Assembly (NCBI RefSeq): GCF_021287045.1
Contig: NZ_JAJTBG010000018.1
Span: 1-64,000 of the forward strand
Source of the DNA: Oryzomicrobium sp.
GTDB taxonomy: Bacteria > Pseudomonadota > Gammaproteobacteria > Burkholderiales > Rhodocyclaceae
Reading direction: 5' to 3'
DNA length: 64,000 bases
In this document: one piece after another, positions 7,582 through 16,095 of the stretch
Layout of the letters: each line of letters starts with the position of its first letter
How positions within the stretch are numbered: the stretch's first letter is position 1
The notes under the pieces: generated by a model
The model's database searches: none
The model's input: the letters and a program-made list of their open reading frames with translations, nothing else
Told to the model about the DNA's origin: nothing
Program-made: the position numbers and the translations under genes

Positions 7582-9525
7582 ATGAACAAGCACGACACGC
7601 AACAGGTGGAAAATCGCGACGGGGCCGATCAGGGGCGCCGCCGCTTCCTCAACACCGCCGCCCTGACCGGCCTGGCCGGCGCGGGCCTGGCCACCGGCCT
7701 GGCGGCCTGTAAGGACGACAAGCCCGCCGCGGCCGGCGCCGCCGCACCCGCCGCGGCCAGCCACGCCGAGGGCGGGATGAAGATTCACATGGCCCCGGGT
7801 GAGCTGGATACCTACTACGGCCTGTGGTCCGGCGGCCACTCCGGCGAGATGCGCGTCCTCGGCCTGCCTTCCGGCCGGGAGATCAAGCGCATTCCCGTGT
7901 TCAACATGGACTGCATGAGCGGCTGGGGCATCACCAACGAGTCGAAGAAGATCATGGGCACCAAGCCCGACGGCTCGCTCAAGTACCACATCGGCGATAC
8001 CCACCACGTTCATGCCTCGTACACCGACGGCACCTACGACGGCAAGTACGCCTGGGTGAACGACAAGATCAACAGCCGCCTGGCCCGTATCCGCCTCGAC
8101 ACCTTCGAGTGCGACAAGATCACCGACATCCCGAACATCCAGGGCTTCCACGGCATCTTCCCGGACCGCTGCGACCCGGTGGACGAGAAGATCAACCACA
8201 CCACCCGCGTCTTCTGCGGCAGCGAGTTCCACCTGCCCCAGCCCAACGACGGCCGGGACATGGACGATCCGAAGAAGTACGGCACCCTGTTCACCTGCGT
8301 CGATGCCGAGACCATGGACGTGCGCTGGCAGGTGAAGATCGACGGCAACTGCGACCTGGTGGCCACCTCCTACGACGGCAAGCTGACCGCCACCAACCAG
8401 TACAACACCGAGGGCGGCGCCAAGTACGAGGACATGATGTCCGCCGAGCGCGACGCCTGCGTGTTCTTCAACGTGGCCCGCATCGAGCAGGCGATCAAGG
8501 ACGGCAAGTTCAAGACCATCGGCGATTCCAAGGTCCCCGTGGTGGACGGCACCAAGGCCGCCAACACCGATCCGAAGACCGCCCTGACCTGCTACGTGCC
8601 GGTGCCGAAGAACCCCCACGGTGTGAACGCCAGCCCGGACGGCAAGTACTTCATCTGCTCCGGCAAGCTGTCTCCCACCGCCACGATCATCGAGATCGCC
8701 CTGGTGCACAAGTACTTCGCCGGCGAGCTGAAGGAGCCCCGTGACGCCGTGGTCGGCGAGCCGGAACTGGGCCTTGGCCCCCTGCACACCGCCTTCGACG
8801 GCCGCGGCAACGCCTTCACCACCCTGTTCCTCGACAGCCAGATGGTGAAGTGGAACGTGGAAGCGGCGATCAAGGCCTTCAAGGACAAGAACGTCAAGTA
8901 CGTCATCGACCGCCTCGACGTCCAGTACCAGCCGGGCCACACCAACGCGTCCATGAGCGAGACCAAGGAAGCCGACGGCCAGTTCCTCGGCGTGGGCTGC
9001 AAGTTCTCCAAGGACCGCTTCCTGCCGGTGGGCCCGCTGCACCCCGAGAACGAACAGCTGATCGACATCCGCGGCGAGAAGATGGTGCTGCTGGCCGACC
9101 ACCCGGTCTACCCCGAGCCCCACGACTTCATCATCGTCAAGCGCGACAAGATCAAGACCCGTCAGGTGGGCACCCTGGACGACTTCCCGCTCGCCACCAA
9201 GGACCCGAAGGATTCCCGGATCGAGCGCAACGGCAACAAGGTCACCGTGCACCTGGTGTCCCAGGCGCCGGCCTTCTCGATGCGCGAGTTCAAGCTCAAG
9301 AAGGGCGACGAGGTCACCATCATCCTCACCAACCTGGACAAGGTGGAAGACCTGACCCACGGCTTCGCCATTCCCAAGTACGACGTGAACTTCATCGTCA
9401 ACCCGCAGGAAACCAAGTCGGTGACCTTCAAGGCCGACAAGCCGGGCGTCTTCTGGTGCTACTGCACCCACTTCTGCCACGCCCTGCACCTTGAGATGCG
9501 TTCGCGCATGATCGTGGAGAAGTAA
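7582..9525 (+). CDS. nosZ: Nitrous oxide reductase, clade I (Tat-exported)
   Basis: The protein has 647 residues. The ATG at 7582 follows AGGGAGA; an in-frame ATG seven codons upstream lacks such a site. It catalyses the last step of denitrification, N2O to N2, in the periplasm. The twin-arginine signal GRRRFLNTAALTG (residues 18-30) marks clade I. The CuZ-binding beta-propeller carries DTHHVHAS, GFHGIFPD, GSEFHLP, KNPHGVNASPDGKY, GPLHTAF and GHTNAS. The C-terminal cupredoxin holds CuA with Cys628, Cys632, His636 and Met639 (CTHFCHALHLEM). His630 stands where the better-known enzymes have Trp, and an extra Cys lies at 626. It is followed by its own terminator, separating it from nosR. Confidence 0.97.
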   Translation: MNKHDTQQVENRDGADQGRRRFLNTAALTGLAGAGLATGLAACKDDKPAAAGAAAPAAASHAEGGMKIHMAPGELDTYYGLWSGGHSGEMRVLGLPSGREIKRIPVFNMDCMSGWGITNESKKIMGTKPDGSLKYHIGDTHHVHASYTDGTYDGKYAWVNDKINSRLARIRLDTFECDKITDIPNIQGFHGIFPDRCDPVDEKINHTTRVFCGSEFHLPQPNDGRDMDDPKKYGTLFTCVDAETMDVRWQVKIDGNCDLVATSYDGKLTATNQYNTEGGAKYEDMMSAERDACVFFNVARIEQAIKDGKFKTIGDSKVPVVDGTKAANTDPKTALTCYVPVPKNPHGVNASPDGKYFICSGKLSPTATIIEIALVHKYFAGELKEPRDAVVGEPELGLGPLHTAFDGRGNAFTTLFLDSQMVKWNVEAAIKAFKDKNVKYVIDRLDVQYQPGHTNASMSETKEADGQFLGVGCKFSKDRFLPVGPLHPENEQLIDIRGEKMVLLADHPVYPEPHDFIIVKRDKIKTRQVGTLDDFPLATKDPKDSRIERNGNKVTVHLVSQAPAFSMREFKLKKGDEVTIILTNLDKVEDLTHGFAIPKYDVNFIVNPQETKSVTFKADKPGVFWCYCTHFCHALHLEMRSRMIVEK

Positions 9526-9556
9526 GGCCACGTTGCTTCACCCGCATGGAGAGTTG

Positions 9557-9583
9557 GGGAGACGCTTGCGTCTCCCTTTTTTT
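9557..9583 (+). terminator. Terminator between nosZ and nosR
   Basis: The stem GGGAGACG (9557-9564) pairs with CGTCTCCC (9569-9576) around the tetraloop CTTG and is followed by seven T. This is a classic intrinsic terminator that should uncouple nosZ from the maturation genes. Confidence 0.9.
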
Positions 9584-9632
9584 CCTTGCGGCGCAGTTCG
9601 TGACGATGGAATGTGGCGTGTGTTTTTTGCTC

Positions 9633-9646
9633 TTGATTTGCGTTAA
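9633..9646 (+). promoter_or_regulatory. Fnr/Dnr-like box upstream of nosR
   Basis: TTGAT-TTGC-GTTAA matches the Fnr consensus TTGAT-N4-ATCAA at 8 of 10 positions and lies 58 bases before the nosR ATG. This implies control of nosR and the downstream genes by oxygen or nitric oxide through an Fnr/Dnr-type activator. Confidence 0.55.
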
Positions 9647-9703
9647 GGGCAGATGGGGCGCCGTAAATCACCATTTGCTGAAGTAACGCTCAGGGAGTCG
9701 TAA

Positions 9704-11923
9704 ATGATGTTCGCCCGCCTTTGCCGGCGTTTTCAACGGTCCATCGCCGGCGGCCTGCTCGGCATGGTCATGGCCGGCGCGCTGGTGCTCCTGTCGGAGC
9801 CGGTCCGCGCCGATTCCTACGAGGCGGCCCTGCCGCCGGAGCTGCACAGTTCGCCGCGCATGTGCGACTACGTGGCCTGCACCGAGGTGCTGCCCGGCGC
9901 CGACAGCTTCTCCGAGCGGCGCGGCCAGCCGCCCTTCGTCGAGGGCTACAAGACCGAGGGCGGACAGAAGACCCTGGTGGGCTACGTCATGTTGTCCACC
10001 GACATCGTGGACATCCCCGCCTACTCGGGCAAGCCGGTGGTCACCCTGATCGGCATGGACGCCACCGGCCACTTCGTCGGGGTGAAGATTCTCAAGCACT
10101 CCGAGCCGATCCTGCTGCTCGGTATCCCCGAGTCGGCCCTGATCAAGTTTAACCAGCAATACCTGGGCAAGTTCGTCGGCGACCAGATCGAGATCGGCAA
10201 GGCCCGCCCCGAAGAGAACATCATCGGCCTGGACGCCATCACCGGCGCCACGGTCACCGTGATCGCCCAGAACCAGGTGATGATGGTGTCCGGCGGCGAG
10301 GTGGCCAAGCAGGTCGGCATCCTCAAGCCCCAGGTGCGCCCGCCCGCCACCTTCATCGACACTGGCGAGACCCTCACCTGGGACCAGCTGGTGGCCGAGG
10401 GCAGCGTCGCCCGGCTCACCGTCAAGCCCCAGGACGTGGGCCTGGTGAGCACCGGCCAACCCTACGTGGACCTGTGGTTCGGCCTGCTCAACGTGCCCAC
10501 CGTGGGCCGCAGCATCCTCGGCAAGGACGGCTACGAGCGCCTGATGGCCGGGTTGCACCCGGGCGAGCAGGCCCTGTTCGTCGTCAAGACCGACGGCATC
10601 GAGTCGTTCAAGGGCTCCGGCTTCGTCCGCGGCGGCCTGTACGACCGGGTCCAGGTGCGCCAGGAGCGGGACACCTACACCTTCCGCGACCTGGACTACC
10701 TCAACCTCTACGGGGTCCTGGCCGCCGGAGCGCCGGCCTACACCGAGTCGGCCATCTTCATCGTGCGCGGCAAGACCTTCTCCGCCGCCTACCCCTGGCA
10801 GTTCGTCTTCCTCGCCAACAAGCTCGACAAGACCACCGGCGCCAAGACCTTCGCCAACTTCGACCGGGAAGTGTGGCTGCCCGCCCGCTACCTGGAAGGC
10901 GGCCGTCCGGCCTACAAGCGTCCCGACGCCCCCTGGCTGAAGATGTGGAAGGACCGGGCCGTGGAGATCGCCGCCTTCGTCGTCCTGCTCGTCGCCGTGG
11001 CGGTGGTCTACTCTCGCCGCGACGCCCTGGTGCGCCGCGCCGACCGCAAGAACAAGTGGCCGGTGAACGCCTTCAAGTACACCGGCTGGGTGGTGTCCAT
11101 CGGCTTCGTCGGCTTCCACGCCATGGCCCAGCCGTCCATCACCCAGGTGCTCACCTGGTTCCATTCCCTGCTGTTCCAGTGGAAGTGGGAGCTTTTCCTC
11201 TCCGACCCCTTCATCTTCATCTTCTGGATCTTCATCATCGTCACCGTCTTCCTCTGGGGACGGGGCCTGTTCTGCGGCTGGCTGTGCCCCTTCGGCTCCC
11301 TGTCCGAGCTGCTCTACAAGGTGGGCGAGCGCATCGGCCTGAAGCGCTTCCAGGGCAAACTGCCCAAGCCGTTGCACGACAAGCTGAAGTGGGTGAAGTA
11401 CGGGGTCTTCCTCGGCCTCCTGGCGGTGTCGTTCTTCTCCATGCCCCTGGCCGAGAAGCTGGCCGAGGTGGAGCCGTTCAAGACCACCTTCCTGGTTGGC
11501 CTGTTCAACCGTTCCTGGCCCTACACCCTGTTCGCCGCCGGCCTGCTCGGCCTGTCGATCTTCATCGAGCGGCCCTTCTGCAAGTACCTGTGCCCCCTGG
11601 GCGCCTCCCTGGCCATGCCCACCACCTTCCGCTGGTTCGGCCTGAAGCGGAAGCAGGAGTGCACCAGCTGCAACGCCTGCGCCCACGGCTGCGGTTCCCA
11701 GGCCATCGACGCCGACGGCCGCATCGACCAGCGCGAATGCCTGCTCTGCCTCGACTGCATGGTCCTCTATCACGACGACCACGCTTGCCCGCCCCTGGTC
11801 CAGGAGCGCAAACGCCGCACCAAGGCCGGCCAGCCCCTGACCCCGATCGGCCAGGACGGCTATTTCATCCCCATCATCCCGGTGCCTGCCGGCGCCGCAG
11901 CGAAGGAGACGACCCATGGTTGA
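9704..11923 (+). CDS. nosR: NosR, membrane flavo/iron-sulfur protein of N2O reduction
   Basis: The protein has 739 residues, started by ATGATG after AGGGAG. An N-terminal signal helix is followed by a periplasmic FMN-binding domain with the covalent FMN motif ITGAT (flavin-bearing Thr183). A block of membrane helices (about 425-640) contains the two CxxxCP motifs GWLCPFGS and KYLCPLGA. A C-terminal ferredoxin-like segment carries CTSCNACAHGCG and CLLCLDC. NosR is required for nosZ expression or activity and is thought to pass electrons to NosZ. It overlaps the next gene by 8 bases. Confidence 0.96.
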   Translation: MMFARLCRRFQRSIAGGLLGMVMAGALVLLSEPVRADSYEAALPPELHSSPRMCDYVACTEVLPGADSFSERRGQPPFVEGYKTEGGQKTLVGYVMLSTDIVDIPAYSGKPVVTLIGMDATGHFVGVKILKHSEPILLLGIPESALIKFNQQYLGKFVGDQIEIGKARPEENIIGLDAITGATVTVIAQNQVMMVSGGEVAKQVGILKPQVRPPATFIDTGETLTWDQLVAEGSVARLTVKPQDVGLVSTGQPYVDLWFGLLNVPTVGRSILGKDGYERLMAGLHPGEQALFVVKTDGIESFKGSGFVRGGLYDRVQVRQERDTYTFRDLDYLNLYGVLAAGAPAYTESAIFIVRGKTFSAAYPWQFVFLANKLDKTTGAKTFANFDREVWLPARYLEGGRPAYKRPDAPWLKMWKDRAVEIAAFVVLLVAVAVVYSRRDALVRRADRKNKWPVNAFKYTGWVVSIGFVGFHAMAQPSITQVLTWFHSLLFQWKWELFLSDPFIFIFWIFIIVTVFLWGRGLFCGWLCPFGSLSELLYKVGERIGLKRFQGKLPKPLHDKLKWVKYGVFLGLLAVSFFSMPLAEKLAEVEPFKTTFLVGLFNRSWPYTLFAAGLLGLSIFIERPFCKYLCPLGASLAMPTTFRWFGLKRKQECTSCNACAHGCGSQAIDADGRIDQRECLLCLDCMVLYHDDHACPPLVQERKRRTKAGQPLTPIGQDGYFIPIIPVPAGAAAKETTHG

Positions 11924-12341
11924 TCCGGCCATGCTCACCGAACCCGTCGAGCCGGCCTACGCCGCCGGCGCTACCACCCGGCGCCTGGCCGCCGAGGCCT
12001 GGGACCACCTGTGGCCGTGGAGCCGGGCCGGCTTCTCGCGGCAGAAGCTGGTGCAGGCCGTGGGCCTGGCCCTGGCGGTGGCGGTGACCACCGTCTGGGT
12101 GCTGGCCGGCATGGGCGAGATGGGCGCCGGCGCCCTGATCGGCTGGTGGGTCGGCTGGAGCGCCTGCGAGGTGCTGGTGCGCCTGTCGGCCAAGCCCTAC
12201 GTCAAGGAAGGCCCCTGGTGGGGCCGGCGCTACCGGGCGGCCAGCGTGATGGACATGCTCTGCTACGTGGCCTTCAAGAACCTGCTGGTGGGCGCCCTGC
12301 TGTTCCTCACCCTGAAGGCCCTCGGCCGGGTGGTGGTGTGA
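11916..12341 (+). CDS. Small membrane protein of the nos operon
   Basis: The protein has 141 residues. Two or three hydrophobic helices are visible: VQAVGLALAVAVTTVWVLAGM, GALIGWWVGWSACEVLV and LLVGALLFLTLKALG. I do not recognise the family. It is translationally coupled to nosR (8-base overlap) and to nosD (GTGA overlap), so it is made in step with the maturation proteins. A role in the NosR electron-transfer complex or in copper-site assembly is inference from position only. Confidence 0.7.
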   Translation: MVDPAMLTEPVEPAYAAGATTRRLAAEAWDHLWPWSRAGFSRQKLVQAVGLALAVAVTTVWVLAGMGEMGAGALIGWWVGWSACEVLVRLSAKPYVKEGPWWGRRYRAASVMDMLCYVAFKNLLVGALLFLTLKALGRVVV

Positions 12342-13699
12342 CCGTCGATTCGTTCAGGCGGCCCGGGCAAACCCCCCGCCAGTATTGGTTCTTCGGGCGG
12401 TGCCTGTGGATCGCCGCGTCCCTGCTCGTTCTCCGGGCGGGGGGGCTGGAGGCGGCCGAGGCGCGCGCGACTTGGCACGTTATGCCCGGCCAGTCGATCC
12501 AGGCCGCCATCGACCGGGCGGCCCCCGGCGACACCGTGACGGTGGCCCGGGGCCGCTACCGGGAAAACCTGCGCATCGCCAAGCCCCTCACCCTGCGCGG
12601 CGAGCAAGCCGGGCAAAAGCCCACGGTGGACGGCGGCCTCAAGGGCGACACCATCCGCGTGGCCGCCACCGACGTGACCATCGCCGACCTCAACGTGGTG
12701 GCCTCCGGCGAGGACCTGGGCGAGCAGAACGCCGGCATCTACATCCAGCCCGGCGCCCACCGCGCCACGATTCGCGGCTGCACCCTGGCCGACACCCTGT
12801 TCGGCCTGTGGATCGAGGGCGTCGAGGACGTGGCGGTCGAGGGCAACGTCATCACCGGCAAGCGCGACCTGGGCTCGGCCCAGCGGGGCAACGGCATCCA
12901 GCTGTACAACACCGAGCGCGCCCGGGTCGAGAACAACCGCATCAGCTTCGTGCGCGACGCCCTCTACGTGGACGTGTCGCACCACGCCCTGTTCCGCGGC
13001 AATCGGCTGCACCACAGCCGCTACGGCACCCACTACATGAACTCCTACCACAACGTCTGGGAGGACAACGAGGTGTACCGCAACCGGGGGGGCCTGGCGC
13101 TGATGGAAGTGCGCGACCAGGTGGTGCGCAACAACCGGGTGTGGGGCAATACCGACCACGGCATCATGCTGCGCACCATCCAGGACGCGGTGGTGGAAAA
13201 CAACGTGGTGGCCGGCAATTCCCGGGGCTTCTTCATCTACGATGCCGAATACAACACCCTGCGCGGCAACCGGGTCATCGACAACGACGTGGGCGTGCAC
13301 CTGTGGGCCGGCTCCACCCGCAACACGGTGGAGAACAACGACTTCATCGCCAACCGGGAGCAGGTCAAGTACGTCGGCGCCCGGGACGAGGTGTGGGGCG
13401 GCAAGGGCGACGGCAAGGGTATCAGGGGCCACGGTAACTACTGGAGCAACTACGTGGGCTGGGACCGGGACGGCGACGGCATCGGCGACGTCGGCTACGA
13501 GGCCAACGACCTGGTGGATCGCCTCTCCTGGCGCCACCCCATGGTCAAGCTGCTCATGGCCAGCCCGGCCATCCAGACCCTACGCCTGATCGCCCAGCAA
13601 TTCCCCTTGCTGCGCGCCCCCAGCGTGGTGGACCGCTACCCGGCGATGCGCCCGGCGGACCCCCACTGGAACAACTGGTTGAATACCCATGAACGCTGA
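12338..13699 (+). CDS. nosD: NosD, periplasmic copper-site maturation protein
   Basis: The protein has 453 residues. The GTG at 12338 overlaps the preceding stop; earlier in-frame starts lie inside the previous gene. The N-terminal signal (residues about 17-40) ends near EAAEA. Repeated N-x-(I/V) turns (ENNRISFVRDALYVD, NRLHHSRYGTHYMNS, NTDHGIMLRT, NVVAGNSRGFFIYDAE) are the CASH-type right-handed beta-helix. NosD works with the NosFY ABC transporter to build CuZ. The N-terminal codons coincide with a diverged copy of the dispersed repeat at 12365. Confidence 0.93.
   Translation: MTVDSFRRPGQTPRQYWFFGRCLWIAASLLVLRAGGLEAAEARATWHVMPGQSIQAAIDRAAPGDTVTVARGRYRENLRIAKPLTLRGEQAGQKPTVDGGLKGDTIRVAATDVTIADLNVVASGEDLGEQNAGIYIQPGAHRATIRGCTLADTLFGLWIEGVEDVAVEGNVITGKRDLGSAQRGNGIQLYNTERARVENNRISFVRDALYVDVSHHALFRGNRLHHSRYGTHYMNSYHNVWEDNEVYRNRGGLALMEVRDQVVRNNRVWGNTDHGIMLRTIQDAVVENNVVAGNSRGFFIYDAEYNTLRGNRVIDNDVGVHLWAGSTRNTVENNDFIANREQVKYVGARDEVWGGKGDGKGIRGHGNYWSNYVGWDRDGDGIGDVGYEANDLVDRLSWRHPMVKLLMASPAIQTLRLIAQQFPLLRAPSVVDRYPAMRPADPHWNNWLNTHER
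12365..12449 (+). repeat. Diverged copy of the dispersed repeat, in the nosD signal region
   Basis: GGGCAAACCCCCCGCCAGT (12365-12383) differs by one base from the intergenic copy at 41386. A possible opposite arm (GGCGGGGGGGCTG) begins at 12436. It is the weakest copy because it lies inside coding sequence. Confidence 0.4.
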
Positions 13700-14684
13700 T
13701 ACTTCCCTCTCCCTGGCCGCCCTGTCGGGTGGAGCCGGCGCCGCCGCATCCCCGCCCATCGCGCCTCCGATCATTCTCGCCGGGGTGGAAAAGCGCTTCG
13801 GCCCCACCGGGCAGATCCGTGCCGTGGACGGCGTTCACCTGGAGGTGCCGGCCGGCGCCCTGTTTGGCCTGATCGGCCACAACGGCGCGGGCAAGAGCAC
13901 CCTGTTCAAGATGATGCTCGGCCTCGTCACCCCCAGCGCCGGCAGCATCACCGTGCTCGGCCGGCCGGTGAACGGCCCGGACTTCCGCCAGGTGCGCCGC
14001 TCCATCGGCTATCTGCCGGAGAACGTGGTGCTCTACGACAACCTCACCGGTCTGGAAACCCTGCGCTTCTTCGCCGACCTGAAGGGCGTCACCCACGCCG
14101 GCTGCCCGGCAGCCCTGGAACGGGTCGGCCTGGCCCACGCCGCGGGGCGGCGGGTGCGCGAATACTCGAAGGGCATGCGCCAGCGCCTCGGTTTTGCCCA
14201 GGCCCTGCTCGGCGACCCGCGCCTGCTGTTCCTCGACGAGCCCACCACCGGCCTCGATCCGGAAGCCATCCGCGACTTCTACCGCATCGTCGCCGAGCTG
14301 CGCGGCGACGGGGTGACCGTGGTGCTCACCTCCCACATCCTGGCCGAGATCCAGGAACGGGTGGACTGCCTGGCCATTCTCGAATCGGGCCGCATCAAGG
14401 CCCAGGGCACGGTGCAGCAACTGCGTGACGGCCTCGACCTGCCGGTGACCCTGGCGCTTAGGCTGGCCGAGGGCCACGGGCCCTTGCTGCGCGCCGTGCT
14501 GGCCGGCCTGCCGGTGACCCTGCCCGAAGATGACGGCACGGGTGGCGGAGTGTTGTCCCTGGCCTGCCCCCGGGACGCCAAGCTGGCGGTGGTGGCGGCC
14601 CTGATGGGGCTGGGCGACCGCCTTCTCGATCTCCAGGTGCAGGAACCCTCCCTGGAAGACGTCTTTTTCGGAACCCGGGGATAA
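13689..14684 (+). CDS. nosF: NosF, ABC-transporter ATPase
   Basis: The protein has 331 residues. Walker A GHNGAGKS is at residues 63-70. The ABC signature is YSKGMRQRLGFAQALL and Walker B is RLLFLDEPTTGLDPE, with the H-loop in VLTSHIL. A long variable N-terminus (about 28 residues) precedes the domain. It pairs with the NosY permease and supplies a sulfur species or copper-site precursor to the NosD maturation system. It overlaps nosD by 11 bases and ends 3 bases before nosY. Confidence 0.95.
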   Translation: MNADTSLSLAALSGGAGAAASPPIAPPIILAGVEKRFGPTGQIRAVDGVHLEVPAGALFGLIGHNGAGKSTLFKMMLGLVTPSAGSITVLGRPVNGPDFRQVRRSIGYLPENVVLYDNLTGLETLRFFADLKGVTHAGCPAALERVGLAHAAGRRVREYSKGMRQRLGFAQALLGDPRLLFLDEPTTGLDPEAIRDFYRIVAELRGDGVTVVLTSHILAEIQERVDCLAILESGRIKAQGTVQQLRDGLDLPVTLALRLAEGHGPLLRAVLAGLPVTLPEDDGTGGGVLSLACPRDAKLAVVAALMGLGDRLLDLQVQEPSLEDVFFGTRG

Positions 14685-14687
14685 GCC

Positions 14688-15512
14688 ATGGCCATGCTCG
14701 ATCTGCACCCCATCGCCGTCATCGCCGGCAAGGAATTCTGGGACCGCATCCGCAACCGCTGGGTGCTGGCGGTGGCCCTGGTGTTCACCGTTTTCGCCCT
14801 GTCGATCGCCTACTTCGGCACCGCCCAGCAGGGCAGCGTCGGCTTCCGCTCCATCGACCTGACCATCGCCTCCCTGGTCAGCCTGGTCATCTACCTGATC
14901 CCCCTGATCGCCCTGATGCTCGGCTTCGACGCCATCGTCGGCGAGAAGGAGCGGGGCTCCCTGGACCTGCTGCTGACCCTGCCGGTAACCCGGGTCGAGG
15001 TCATCCTCGGCAAGTACCTGGGCCTGGCCGGGGCGCTCACCTTCTCGTCGGTGGCCGGCTTCGGCCTGGTGGGGCTGATCCTCTCGCCCCAGCTCAACGT
15101 CGCGGCCCTCATCCACTACGCCGGCTTCATGGGCAGCGCCATCCTGCTCGGCATGGCCTTTCTCTCCCTGGCGGTGATGGTCTCGGTGCTGGCCTTGGAC
15201 CGCACCCGGGCCTCGGGCCTGGCCATCGCCCTGTGGTTCTTCTTCGTCCTCATCTTCGATCTGCTCATCCTGGGCATCCTGGTGGTGAGCGGCGGCCAGT
15301 TCGGCGGCGACGCCTTCCCCTACCTGCTGCTGCTCAACCCGGCCGACGTGTTCCGGGTGCTCAACGTCTTTTCCCTCGACGAAGTGCGCACCCTGTACGG
15401 GCTGGCCACCGTCTTTCCCCCCGCCCTGTCCCATCCCGCCCTGCTCTGCGCGGTGATGGCCGCCTGGATCGCCGCGCCCCTGGGCGTGGCCATGTGGAGA
15501 TTCAAGCCGTGA
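14688..15512 (+). CDS. nosY: NosY, ABC-transporter permease
   Basis: The protein has 274 residues with six predicted membrane helices. After the start comes GKEFWDRIRNRWVLAVALVF, the typical N-terminal coupling helix of ABC-2 permeases, and later VGEKERGSLDLLLTLPVTR. It forms the membrane part of NosFY and is translationally coupled to nosL through GTGA. Confidence 0.94.
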   Translation: MAMLDLHPIAVIAGKEFWDRIRNRWVLAVALVFTVFALSIAYFGTAQQGSVGFRSIDLTIASLVSLVIYLIPLIALMLGFDAIVGEKERGSLDLLLTLPVTRVEVILGKYLGLAGALTFSSVAGFGLVGLILSPQLNVAALIHYAGFMGSAILLGMAFLSLAVMVSVLALDRTRASGLAIALWFFFVLIFDLLILGILVVSGGQFGGDAFPYLLLLNPADVFRVLNVFSLDEVRTLYGLATVFPPALSHPALLCAVMAAWIAAPLGVAMWRFKP

Positions 15513-16060
15513 TTCCCTTCGTTTCCATTGCCCGCCCGGCCCTCGGCGCCGGGCCCCTGGCCGGCCTGGCCGCCGCCGCCCTGGTGGCGCTGCTGGCCGG
15601 CTGCGGCCAAAGCGCATCCGGGCCGAGCGTTCCGGTGGAACTGTCCCGGGACACCTCCTGCGCCCTGGACGGCATGCTGCTCGCCGACTTCCCCGGCCCC
15701 AAGGCCCAGATCCACTACGCCGGCGCCGACAAGCCGGACTTCTTCTGCGACACGGTGGAGATGTTCTCCCTCTACCTCAAGCCGGAACAGCAGAAGCGGG
15801 TGCGCGCCCTCTACGTCCAGGACATGGCCCAGACCGACTGGGACGCGCCGCAAGGCCACTGGATCGACGCCAAGGCCGCCTTCTACGTCAAGGACAGCAA
15901 GAAGCGCGGCTCCATGGGCGCCACCCTGGCCTCCTTCGCCCAGGAGGCCGACGCCCAGGCCTTCGCCGCCAAGAACGGCGGCACCGTGCTGCGCTTCGAC
16001 CAGGTGACGCCGGAAATGGTGGTCCTGGACGGCGGCGCCCTCCACGACAAGCGCATGTGA
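15509..16060 (+). CDS. nosL: NosL, copper-chaperone lipoprotein
   Basis: The protein has 183 residues with a GTG start overlapping the nosY stop. The lipobox is LLAGC (about residue 31). The mature part shows the NosL pattern: DTSCALDGMLLADFPGPKAQI (usually a Cys-x-x-Cys-Gly-Met, here CALDGM), then PDFFCDTVEMFSLYL, and a C-terminal MGATLASFAQEADAQAFA. NosL binds Cu(I) in the periplasm and delivers it to NosZ. The first Cys-Met site is spaced differently from the second NosL-like protein at 16784. Confidence 0.9.
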   Translation: MIPFVSIARPALGAGPLAGLAAAALVALLAGCGQSASGPSVPVELSRDTSCALDGMLLADFPGPKAQIHYAGADKPDFFCDTVEMFSLYLKPEQQKRVRALYVQDMAQTDWDAPQGHWIDAKAAFYVKDSKKRGSMGATLASFAQEADAQAFAAKNGGTVLRFDQVTPEMVVLDGGALHDKRM

Positions 16061-16095
16061 TCGGCGCCACCACCGCACGCAAAGGACACACCACG

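Noticed and set aside
9668-11938. A 756-codon open frame antisense to nosR
   Set aside because: It has no protein-like motifs and no ribosome site, and mirrors the codon bias of nosR. Similar long antisense frames over nosZ (7468-9531), prlC (39191-41248) and cstA (52489-54501) were rejected for the same reason.
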